Positions 1 to 4,984 of a stretch of DNA of 6,598 nt are shown here, piece by piece. A model generated the notes under the pieces. The model searched no databases, had not been told where the DNA came from, and was given only the letters and a program-made list of their open reading frames with translations. Numbering within the stretch: the stretch's first letter is position 1; each line of letters begins with the position of its first letter. Source of the stretch: an uncultured Verrucomicrobiales bacterium (lineage in GTDB: Bacteria; Verrucomicrobiota; Verrucomicrobiia; Verrucomicrobiales; Akkermansiaceae). Both the position numbers and the translations under genes were made by a program. The stretch spans positions 1-6,598 of the forward strand of contig CALCHQ010000031.1 in assembly GCA_937901085.1 (NCBI GenBank), written 5' to 3'.

Positions 1-769
1 CCGGGCCGGTGGAGAGCCAGTCGATGTACTGGGCGTGGGTTGCCAGGCTGTTGTAGCCGCGCTCGTTGAGTAGGCTGCGGAGCAGGGCAAGGGCCATTTC
101 GGAGTCATCGGTAATCTGGCCTTTGTGGCGGCGGGAGGTGGTGTCCCATCCATCCACCATGCCGGTGATGCCGCCGGGGAAACGGGTATCGAGTTCGGCC
201 GGGGTGTGGAATTCCAGCGGTGCGCCCAGGGCATCGCCGCACATGAGACCCATGAGGCATCCTTTGGCGCGGTCCTCCAGGTTCTGGTGTTCGCCGCCGC
301 AGCTGCAGCCCGGGACCGGGTTCTGCGCCTGCACCAGCGGGAAGCGGGTGGAGAGGGGGTAGTCCTCCACTTTGATGAGTTCCACTCCGTACATGGCTGC
401 AATGGCTGGAGCCTGCGAGGCGGCGTAGTCCTCACCGTAATAGATGGTCTTGACGCCGTGGGCACAGAGCGCCTGCATGCAGGAGGTGCAGGGCATGGTG
501 GTGCAGGCCACGATGCGCGCCTCACCACGCTTGAAGAGGCTGCACAGGTTGATTTCGGCATGCAGCATGAACTTCTGACGTTCATCGCGGGATGCCCAGA
601 AGCCCTCCGGTGCATCAAAGCCTGGGAAGAGTCCGTTGTAGGCGGTGCCGATGACGCGGTTGTCCTTATCCAGCGCAGCGGCACCCACCTTGCGGTAGGG
701 GTCTTCGGAGCGCAGGGCTGCCACATGGGCCAGGGCCATGACGTATTGCGGAATCGGCAGGCGGTTCAT
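1..769 (-). CDS. dCMP deaminase domain fused to ADP-ribosylglycohydrolase (partial)
   Basis: The reading frame opens at ATG 769-767 and stays open for 256 codons to the window edge, so the C-terminus is missing. Residues about 5-135 form a cytidine/deoxycytidylate deaminase fold: H70-A71-E72 (zinc ligand and catalytic Glu) and P93-C94-T95-S96-C97 (PCxxC, two zinc-ligand Cys). Such enzymes convert dCMP to dUMP for thymidylate synthesis in the cytoplasm. A short Cys/Gly-rich linker (about 150-163) leads to a second domain. KGCLMGLMCGDALGAP (169-184) and ITDDSEMAL (219-227) match the two N-terminal metal-binding motifs of the ADP-ribosylglycohydrolase (DraG/ARH) family, which removes ADP-ribose from proteins or other acceptors using Mg ions. 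I checked the junction codon by codon and found no stop or frameshift. The fusion is seen directly; a joint role is inference. The substrate of the deaminase half could also be another cytosine nucleotide. The gene is divergent from the M42 peptidase, with a promoter abutting its start codon. Confidence 0.88.
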   Translation of the reverse strand, partial: MNRLPIPQYVMALAHVAALRSEDPYRKVGAAALDKDNRVIGTAYNGLFPGFDAPEGFWASRDERQKFMLHAEINLCSLFKRGEARIVACTTMPCTSCMQALCAHGVKTIYYGEDYAASQAPAIAAMYGVELIKVEDYPLSTRFPLVQAQNPVPGCSCGGEHQNLEDRAKGCLMGLMCGDALGAPLEFHTPAELDTRFPGGITGMVDGWDTTSRRHKGQITDDSEMALALLRSLLNERGYNSLATHAQYIDWLSTGP

Positions 770-775
770 GCCTGT

Positions 776-803
776 ATGATAGCACATTGCCCCTGCAATG
801 CAA
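776..803 (-). promoter_or_regulatory. Promoter of the deaminase fusion gene, leaderless type
   Basis: On the minus strand a TTGCAT -35-like box (803-798), a 16 bp spacer and a TATCAT -10 box (781-776) precede the gene. TG at the extended -10 position strengthens the match. Only six bases separate the -10 box from the ATG at 769, so the predicted +1 is the A of the start codon. There is no Shine-Dalgarno sequence. The -35 is weak (three of six consensus bases). Confidence 0.55.
785..800. repeat. Inverted repeat in promoter spacer (possible operator)
   Basis: CATTGC, a four-base CCCT loop and GCAATG form a perfect 6 bp inverted repeat. It lies almost entirely within the -35/-10 spacer of the minus-strand promoter. 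The position suits a repressor site or a small hairpin, but arms this short can arise by chance. Confidence 0.35.
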
Positions 804-855
804 GGTGTTTCGCGTGCGCGTGGGCGGAAAATGCTGTCAGAAAGTTAGTCTGCCC

Positions 856-884
856 TTGCCAAGCGGGGCGGAAAGGAGTAAAGT
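856..884 (+). promoter_or_regulatory. Promoter of the M42 peptidase gene, leaderless type
   Basis: A TTGCCA -35 box (856-861), a 17 bp spacer and a TAAAGT -10 box (879-884) lie seven bases upstream of the ATG at 892. The predicted start of transcription therefore falls at or one base before the start codon. A GGAG at 875-878 sits 13 bases from the ATG, which is too far for a normal ribosome-binding site, and it would lie upstream of the transcript. Confidence 0.5.
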
Positions 885-891
885 AGGCGCC

Positions 892-2025
892 ATGAACATC
901 CAGCTTTTTAAAGACCTCTGCGAGGCAACCGGCGCTCCCGGTTTTGAGTATGGCATCCGCGAGCTGGTCATCAAGGAGATGACCCCGCTGGCCGATGAAA
1001 TCACGGTGGACAATGTGGGTAATGTCGTGGCCCTCATCAAGGGTAAATGCTCCGGGAAGAGCATCATGTGCGCCGCCCACATGGACGAAATCGGCTTCAT
1101 TGTGCGCCATATTGATGACAATGGCTTTATCCGCATCCTGCCCCTGGGTGGGTTCGACCCCAAGACTCTCACCGCCCAGCGCGTGGTGGTGCATGGCACG
1201 AAGGACCTGCCCGGTTGCATGGGCGTGAAGCCCATCCATGTGATGAGCCCTGAGGAACGCACCAAGATGCCCCAGGTGACGGACTATGTGGTGGACCTCG
1301 GTATGAGCAAGGAAGAGGTGGAGAAGTATGTTTCCATCGGTGATTCCATCACCCGCATCGGCGACCTGGTGGAAATGGGCGATTGCCTGAATGTGAAGAG
1401 CATCGACAACCGCGGCGGCTGCTACATGCTGATTGAGGCGGTGCGCGCCATCAAGGAAAGCGGCAACCTGCCGGACTACGACCTGTATGCCGTGTTCACG
1501 GTGCAGGAGGAGGTGGGCCTGCGCGGCGCTCATGCGGCCACGCTTGCTATCAACCCCGATTTCGCTTTCGCTCTGGACGTGACCATCGCCTTCGATACCC
1601 CCGGCAGCGGCGCGCATGATAAATGCACGGTGCTGGGCAAGGGCACGGCGGTGAAGGTGTACGACGGGACGCTGATTACCGATCCCCGCATGGTGAAGTT
1701 CATGACGGCTCTCTGCCAGGAGAACGAAATCCCCTACCAGCTGGAGCTGCTGGCCGCCGGTGGTACAGATGCCGGTGCCATGCAGAAGTTCACCGCTGGT
1801 GGCGCGGTCACGGGTGCTATCTCCATTCCGGTGCGCAATGTACACCAGAGCATTGAAATGGCTCACAAGGTGGATATTGACGCCAGCGTGAACCTGCTCA
1901 CGGCCTGCTTTACCTCCCTGACCCGCTGGGACTGGAGCTGGAAGCAGATGAACCGCACCCTGGCTCCTAAGGATGCCTGCGAGGCTCCTGCCAAGAAGAA
2001 GTGCGGCTGCCGCAAGAAAAAGTAA
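892..2025 (+). CDS. M42 family metallo-aminopeptidase (FrvX/glutamyl aminopeptidase type)
   Basis: A 377-residue cytoplasmic aminopeptidase of family M42, which trims N-terminal residues from peptides and usually assembles into tetrahedral dodecamers. The dinuclear metal site is complete: H63-x-D65 in AAHMDEIGF, bridging D172 in SIDNRGG, E206-E207 in VQEEVGLRG (catalytic base and ligand), D229 in ALDVT and H318 in VRNVHQS. GGTDAGA (290-296) is also typical. Residues about 70-165 form the inserted dimerisation domain. The ATG at 892 was preferred to an in-frame ATG at 787, because family members begin close to the LxxxxGAPGFE motif (here 9-19) and the upstream extension runs through the promoter. 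The last 15 residues or so form an odd Lys/Cys tail ending KKKCGCRKKK. The gene is monocistronic: its own promoter lies before it and an intrinsic terminator begins 24 bases after the stop. Peptide substrate preference cannot be read from sequence. Confidence 0.93.
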   Translation: MNIQLFKDLCEATGAPGFEYGIRELVIKEMTPLADEITVDNVGNVVALIKGKCSGKSIMCAAHMDEIGFIVRHIDDNGFIRILPLGGFDPKTLTAQRVVVHGTKDLPGCMGVKPIHVMSPEERTKMPQVTDYVVDLGMSKEEVEKYVSIGDSITRIGDLVEMGDCLNVKSIDNRGGCYMLIEAVRAIKESGNLPDYDLYAVFTVQEEVGLRGAHAATLAINPDFAFALDVTIAFDTPGSGAHDKCTVLGKGTAVKVYDGTLITDPRMVKFMTALCQENEIPYQLELLAAGGTDAGAMQKFTAGGAVTGAISIPVRNVHQSIEMAHKVDIDASVNLLTACFTSLTRWDWSWKQMNRTLAPKDACEAPAKKKCGCRKKK

Positions 2026-2048
2026 GTTTTTCCGCAACGGAAAGCACG

Positions 2049-2085
2049 AGCGCACCGGAACCATGATTCCGGTGCGCTTTCTTAT
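2049..2085 (+). terminator. Intrinsic terminator of the M42 peptidase gene
   Basis: A perfect 12 bp stem (2049-2060 with 2067-2078) encloses the loop CCATGA and is followed by the T-rich run TTTCTTATT. It begins 24 bases after the peptidase stop codon. The stem is nearly symmetrical and could hinder transcription from either side, but the T tract favours the plus strand. Confidence 0.85.
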
Positions 2086-2097
2086 TCCTGGGGATGG

Positions 2098-2126
2098 GAA
2101 AGAGAAAAGCCCGCAGGTGCGGGCTT
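2098..2126 (-). terminator. Intrinsic terminator of the lipoprotein/membrane-protein operon
   Basis: Read on the minus strand, an 8 bp stem AAGCCCGC / GCGGGCTT with a four-base loop (2126-2107) is followed by the T-rich stretch TTCTCTTT. It begins eight bases after the stop codon of the membrane-protein gene ending at 2134. It lies back to back with the plus-strand terminator, as expected between convergent genes. Confidence 0.82.
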
Positions 2127-2133
2127 CTGGGAG

Positions 2134-3138
2134 TTATTCTCCGATGGGAAGGGGAGCGGTGGGGGCATCCCATGTGCCGCTCTCTTCCGGGGCAGAACCG
2201 GGTTCGACGGTGATGCCGGCTGGTTCCTGCGCCTGGGTGTTCACCACCGGGGCGTTGGTTTCCGGTTCGTAGCTGGGTTCTACCACCTTGGTGGAGGGTC
2301 TGCGCGGCGTGATGAGCTTGCCCTGGCGTTTCTTGCGCGGAGCTGACTCGAAATCGCTCATGTCCACCATGTCGTCAATACCGAAGGCGTAGCGCACGAT
2401 GTCGGGCAGATTATCCTTGACCAGCCGGGCAAGCGGGAAGCGGGACTGGCCATAGGGTGTACGCAGCGTGATGTAGCCATGTTCCAGCCTGTGGATGACG
2501 GCATCGGGGTAGGCTTTCCCGGTGGTGGTGGCTGCATTGCCGATGGGCAGGCCGATGAGCAGGTTGCGAGCCACGGCGCGGGATGTCTTGTCTTCCTGGC
2601 GGATTTCCTGCTGCAGCGCCAGCACACGGGCGTGCTGGTCCTCGATGGATGCCTTCCGCTCGGCAATCTGGCGGCGGGTGTCGGCAATCTGCAGGTTCAG
2701 GCTGTCGATGCGTTCGCGCATGCGAATCTGTTCATCGGCGCGGTAGGCGGCATCCTGGAGCTGTTCGTGCTGTTTGCAGAGTTCGAGGTGTTCGGCCTGG
2801 GCTAATTCCATGGGCGTGGGCACACGGTACTGCTCCAGCTCACGGTGGGTGTACCAGGCGCCGCTGCCCAGAGCCCCCAGCAGCAGAAGTACCAGCAGCG
2901 TATCGACGAACACGCCGCTGCGTCCCGGCTTCCGGGCAGGGGCTGTATCTTCCGGCTTCACTTCGGCTTTCTCTGGCGCCGGGGCGGTCTCTTCCTGAGC
3001 GGGCGAGGGCGTTTCCGGGGCCGTTTTGCTGGTTTCCAGGGTGTCGGGGTTCACGGTTTCACCCGTGGGGGCGGGCATGTCCTTCCAGGTCAGAGAAATA
3101 TCCGCTGTCCGTTTGGAGTTGGCGCTTTCCGAGTTCAT
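2134..3138 (-). CDS. Single-pass membrane protein with coiled coil, unknown function
   Basis: A 334-residue protein that I do not recognise as a named gene. Residues 1-74 are polar and rich in Pro, Ala, Glu and Thr, probably a disordered cytoplasmic segment. Residues 76-95 (FVDTLLVLLLLGALGSGAWY) form one transmembrane helix. Residues about 108-185 are Gln/Glu/Arg/Leu-rich with heptad character, so a coiled coil is likely. Residues about 205-257 (pattern AVIHRLEHGYITLRTPYGQ, then P-x-x-x-L and a run ending YAFGIDD) resemble a short beta module seen at the C-termini of many verrucomicrobial proteins. That assignment is from memory and is unverified. A basic patch (268-280) and a disordered Pro/Glu tail follow. 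The ATG overlaps the TGA of the upstream lipoprotein gene as ATGA, so translation is probably coupled and the two proteins probably act together at the envelope. An intrinsic terminator follows the stop. Confidence 0.8.
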   Translation of the reverse strand: MNSESANSKRTADISLTWKDMPAPTGETVNPDTLETSKTAPETPSPAQEETAPAPEKAEVKPEDTAPARKPGRSGVFVDTLLVLLLLGALGSGAWYTHRELEQYRVPTPMELAQAEHLELCKQHEQLQDAAYRADEQIRMRERIDSLNLQIADTRRQIAERKASIEDQHARVLALQQEIRQEDKTSRAVARNLLIGLPIGNAATTTGKAYPDAVIHRLEHGYITLRTPYGQSRFPLARLVKDNLPDIVRYAFGIDDMVDMSDFESAPRKKRQGKLITPRRPSTKVVEPSYEPETNAPVVNTQAQEPAGITVEPGSAPEESGTWDAPTAPLPIGE

Positions 3139-3506
3139 GAGCGTTTGTGAAGGTTAGCGGTTTCGTTCTGCATGATGCGGAAATTGGCCCGGAAGGCATC
3201 CAGCCTGTCCTGAAGTTCGATGACGCGCAGCTTGTGCTGGGTTTCCTGACGTTTCATGACTTTAAGCTCGTTGAGGGCATCGGTCAGTTCCTGTTCCTTG
3301 GCTTCCACGGTTTCTGCGAGTCCCATTTCGGCTTCTCCCGCCTGGTTGATGAGTTGCTGCATGCGGGCAATTTCCTGCCGCATGGCGGCATTCTGCTCGT
3401 GCGCCACGCGGAGCTGGTCGGGGTTGGAGGTCTGCGGGAAACAGCTGCTCAGCGAAAGGAGCAGGAGGCAGATCCCGGTTCGGGATATGGGGGAGAGATA
3501 ATTCAC
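3135..3506 (-). CDS. Small coiled-coil lipoprotein, unknown function
   Basis: A 123-residue protein starting with GTG at 3506-3504. Residues 1-21 form a signal peptide with a Leu-rich core and the lipobox L19-S20-S21-C22, so signal peptidase II should cleave before C22 and the Cys should be lipidated. The mature part, about residues 33-118, is charged, rich in Glu, Gln, Leu and Met, and free of proline. This predicts a long coiled coil, so a periplasmic spacer, tether or oligomerising role is possible. No enzymatic motif is visible. The in-frame GTG is the only start that includes the whole signal peptide, because the nearby ATG at 3514 reads into a stop after three codons. The next gene's ATG overlaps this stop, which indicates a two-gene operon. 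Size and coiled-coil form recall Lpp- or spanin-like proteins, but nothing specific supports either. Confidence 0.8.
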   Translation of the reverse strand: MNYLSPISRTGICLLLLSLSSCFPQTSNPDQLRVAHEQNAAMRQEIARMQQLINQAGEAEMGLAETVEAKEQELTDALNELKVMKRQETQHKLRVIELQDRLDAFRANFRIMQNETANLHKRS

Positions 3507-3512
3507 GCTATC

Positions 3513-3540
3513 ATGATACTCCTGCTCCGCTTTTCGTCAA
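3513..3540 (-). promoter_or_regulatory. Promoter of the lipoprotein operon, leaderless type
   Basis: On the minus strand a TTGACG -35 box (3540-3535), a 16 bp spacer and a TATCAT -10 box (3518-3513) lie six bases upstream of the GTG start codon, placing +1 on its G. The -10 box lies inside the perfect 10 bp palindrome TATCATGATA (3509-3518). The promoter sits in the 94 bp gap after the methyltransferase gene. I see no terminator in that gap, so read-through from the methyltransferase is also possible. Confidence 0.62.
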
Positions 3541-3600
3541 GCAAGTTCTGCGTCAGAGAATCACCGGGGGGCGGTTCTGCGGCAGCGGCTGGGTTCCGGC

Positions 3601-4713
3601 TCAGTTCTTTTCCAGCAGGAACAGGTATTCCTTGACGGAGAGGGCGCGCCCGTGCAGATTCCGGCAGCCTCGGAAGGTGGCGTAGTCGGTTTCCATGTGC
3701 TGGACCGTGCCGTGTTGTTCCAGCATCTGGAGCATGGAGGGCAGGGGAATGTGGCCTTCCGAGTTGTAGGAAATGAGGATAAAGCGGGCGGGCAGGGTGG
3801 TGAGCAAGGTGTCCAGCGCCTGCTGCGCCTGCGCTTTCTTGTTGTAGCAGGAGCGGTTCCAATCTGCCGGGATGCCCGATACACGCGAAGCTTGCTGTGG
3901 TTCCTTGTATTGGAGCAGCAGGTTCAGCATGAAATAATTGGAGCCGTAGGGGTGCTGGTTGTAGGGCGGATCCAGGTAGGCCAGATCCAGTTCGGGCAGG
4001 GTGGCCGAGGCAGCGGTGGCATCCTGCTGCAATATGTGGTGTTCGCAGTCGAAACGGGAGAAGAGAGGCAGGGGCAGTTCAATGGGCGCCAGGATGCGCT
4101 GCAGGGCGTTTGCTCCGCTGCCGCCGAATTTGCCTGTGCCGCTTTTGTCCTTGTAGAAGCCTTTGAAGATACCGGCGGTGTTGGTGTGTACCGAGGCTTC
4201 GCAGAGCAGGGGTGCGAGAAAGAACGGTTGCAGCTCCGGCGGCAGTTCGCCGATGCAGCGGCGGGCTGTATCCAGGTAGATGGCGTTGCGCCGGGTGTAG
4301 AAGACTCGCTCGCCGGGGCGGATGCGGGCATCATCCTGCGGCGCGTAATGGGTGGCAATGAGTCCGGGGGCCAGGCTGGCTGCAATCCGGGAGGTCAGCC
4401 CGGCATGCACGGCGGGCAGCCCGGCAGAGCGGACGGTGTCGCTGTTGGCCAGGTAGCAGGTGTTGAGTACGCGGGAGTAGTCCTCCAAATCATTGGTATA
4501 CAGAACCTCTGCATGTTGTTTCAGATAACGGCTCACAATGCCTGAGCCGGAAAAGGCATCGAAGCAGCGCAGTTTCTTTCCGCCCATCCGCACCCGCACC
4601 TGTTCAACGGCGCGACCGATGAAATTGAGCAGCCGCCGCTTATTACCCAAGTAGGTGATAAGCTGTTCCTGGAGATACCGCGGGTCCTCTCCGCCTGGCC
4701 GCTGGCTGTTCAT
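3601..4713 (-). CDS. D12-class (Dam-like) adenine-N6 DNA methyltransferase
   Basis: A 370-residue cytoplasmic enzyme that transfers a methyl group from S-adenosylmethionine to N6 of adenine in DNA. YLGNKRRLL (21-29) is motif X and FDAFSGSGIVS (51-61) is motif I, the SAM-binding loop. TND (73-75) follows, and AYLDPPY (245-251) is motif IV, the catalytic DPPY. The order X-I-recognition domain-IV marks the alpha group. About 170 residues separate TND from DPPY, and the whole is longer than Escherichia coli Dam (278), so the target-recognition region is enlarged and the target may not be GATC. The frame extends 55 codons upstream, but the ATG at 4713 was chosen because a promoter lies seven bases before it and homology-like sequence begins there. 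No restriction endonuclease is visible beside it, so it appears solitary within this window. An orphan regulatory methyltransferase and a restriction-modification remnant are both possible. Confidence 0.9.
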   Translation of the reverse strand: MNSQRPGGEDPRYLQEQLITYLGNKRRLLNFIGRAVEQVRVRMGGKKLRCFDAFSGSGIVSRYLKQHAEVLYTNDLEDYSRVLNTCYLANSDTVRSAGLPAVHAGLTSRIAASLAPGLIATHYAPQDDARIRPGERVFYTRRNAIYLDTARRCIGELPPELQPFFLAPLLCEASVHTNTAGIFKGFYKDKSGTGKFGGSGANALQRILAPIELPLPLFSRFDCEHHILQQDATAASATLPELDLAYLDPPYNQHPYGSNYFMLNLLLQYKEPQQASRVSGIPADWNRSCYNKKAQAQQALDTLLTTLPARFILISYNSEGHIPLPSMLQMLEQHGTVQHMETDYATFRGCRNLHGRALSVKEYLFLLEKN

Positions 4714-4720
4714 TGCTGGA

Positions 4721-4749
4721 ATTCTATCAGATGGAAAATTCGGCGTCAA
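4721..4749 (-). promoter_or_regulatory. Promoter of the methyltransferase gene, leaderless type
   Basis: On the minus strand a TTGACG -35 box (4749-4744), a 17 bp spacer and a TAGAAT -10 box (4726-4721) come close to sigma70 consensus. Seven bases separate the -10 box from the ATG at 4713, so +1 falls at or one base before the start codon. No Shine-Dalgarno sequence lies between. This supports the short start over the 55-codon upstream extension. Confidence 0.68.
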
Positions 4750-4788
4750 GAGGACAATATGTCTCTGTTGAATGTAGAAAGTATAATT

Positions 4789-4923
4789 TTGAATGTATTG
4801 AGTTCGGCAGGCTGACGCCTGCGGAATTTGTCGTAGTGCAGTCCTTACGGCTCGCCCGGTTTGAGGCCGGAGCGGCAACGGTTCATTCTGCTGCGCGCAG
4901 CGCAGGAACTTTTATACATTCAA
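4789..4923. repeat. Mirrored hairpin-rich element with terminal inverted repeats (MITE/REP-like)
   Basis: This 135 bp non-coding stretch is bounded by TTGAATGTAT (from 4789) and its reverse complement (ending 4923). Each end carries GTTC a few bases inside, then a hairpin, then GAAT. The left hairpin is GCAGGC-TGAC-GCCTGC (4807-4822). The right one contains the perfect palindrome GCTGCGCGCAGC (4890-4901), flanked by CTGC/GCAG. The centre (4850-4875) holds a further CCGG/CCGG stem with GCT/AGC outside it. A third TTGAATGTA lies just outside on the left (4768-4776), exactly 21 bp from the inner copy. The arrangement resembles a non-autonomous palindromic repeat or a REP pair inserted between two promoters. 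No encoded protein is evident and no target-site duplication is clear. Confidence 0.55.
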
Positions 4924-4947
4924 CATCCAAAAATCAACATCCAAAAT
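4920..4947. repeat. Two tandem 14-bp repeats
   Basis: TCAACATCCAAAA occurs at 4920-4932 and again at 4934-4946, giving a 14 bp period. The repeats adjoin the right end of the mirrored element and lie just upstream of the uracil-DNA glycosylase promoter. They could be a regulator-binding pair, the border of the element, or a slippage product. Confidence 0.65.
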
Positions 4948-4950
4948 TCC

Positions 4951-4978
4951 TTGCTATCCCTTGCATATATGCTAGAAT
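4951..4978 (+). promoter_or_regulatory. Promoter of the UDG/Sel1 operon, leaderless type
   Basis: A TTGCTA -35 box (4951-4956), a 16 bp spacer and a TAGAAT -10 box (4973-4978) precede the gene, with TG at the extended -10 position. Six bases separate the -10 box from the ATG at 4985, placing +1 on its A. No Shine-Dalgarno sequence is present. Confidence 0.62.
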
Positions 4979-4984
4979 GTCACT

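Noticed and set aside
125..886. Plus-strand open frame of 253 codons over the deaminase fusion
   Set aside because: It is antisense to a gene with intact deaminase and ARH motifs, shows no recognisable domain and runs through both promoters.
787..891. 35-codon N-terminal extension of the M42 peptidase
   Set aside because: It overlaps both divergent promoters and the family core begins right after the ATG at 892.
766..2064. Long open frame (432 codons) on the minus strand, antisense to the M42 gene
   Set aside because: Its translation is His/Ala-rich without family motifs, and the opposite strand carries every M42 catalytic residue plus a promoter and terminator. It is a codon-bias shadow.
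3541..3600. Possible terminator after the methyltransferase
   Set aside because: Only short GC matches and no stem followed by a T tract; a real terminator is not supported.
3652..4545. Plus-strand open frame of 297 codons over the methyltransferase
   Set aside because: It is Gly/Val/Gln-rich shadow sequence; the minus strand holds motifs X, I and IV.
4768..4787. Plus-strand promoter using TATAAT at 4782
   Set aside because: A perfect -10 box, but no -35 box at 16-18 bp and no gene directly downstream; AT-rich element DNA explains it as well.
4714..4878. 55-codon N-terminal extension of the methyltransferase
   Set aside because: It passes through the methyltransferase promoter and the repeat element and has no family similarity; the ATG at 4713 fits the promoter spacing.
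4920..4946. CRISPR array start
   Set aside because: Only two 14 bp units in direct contact with no spacers and no cas genes.
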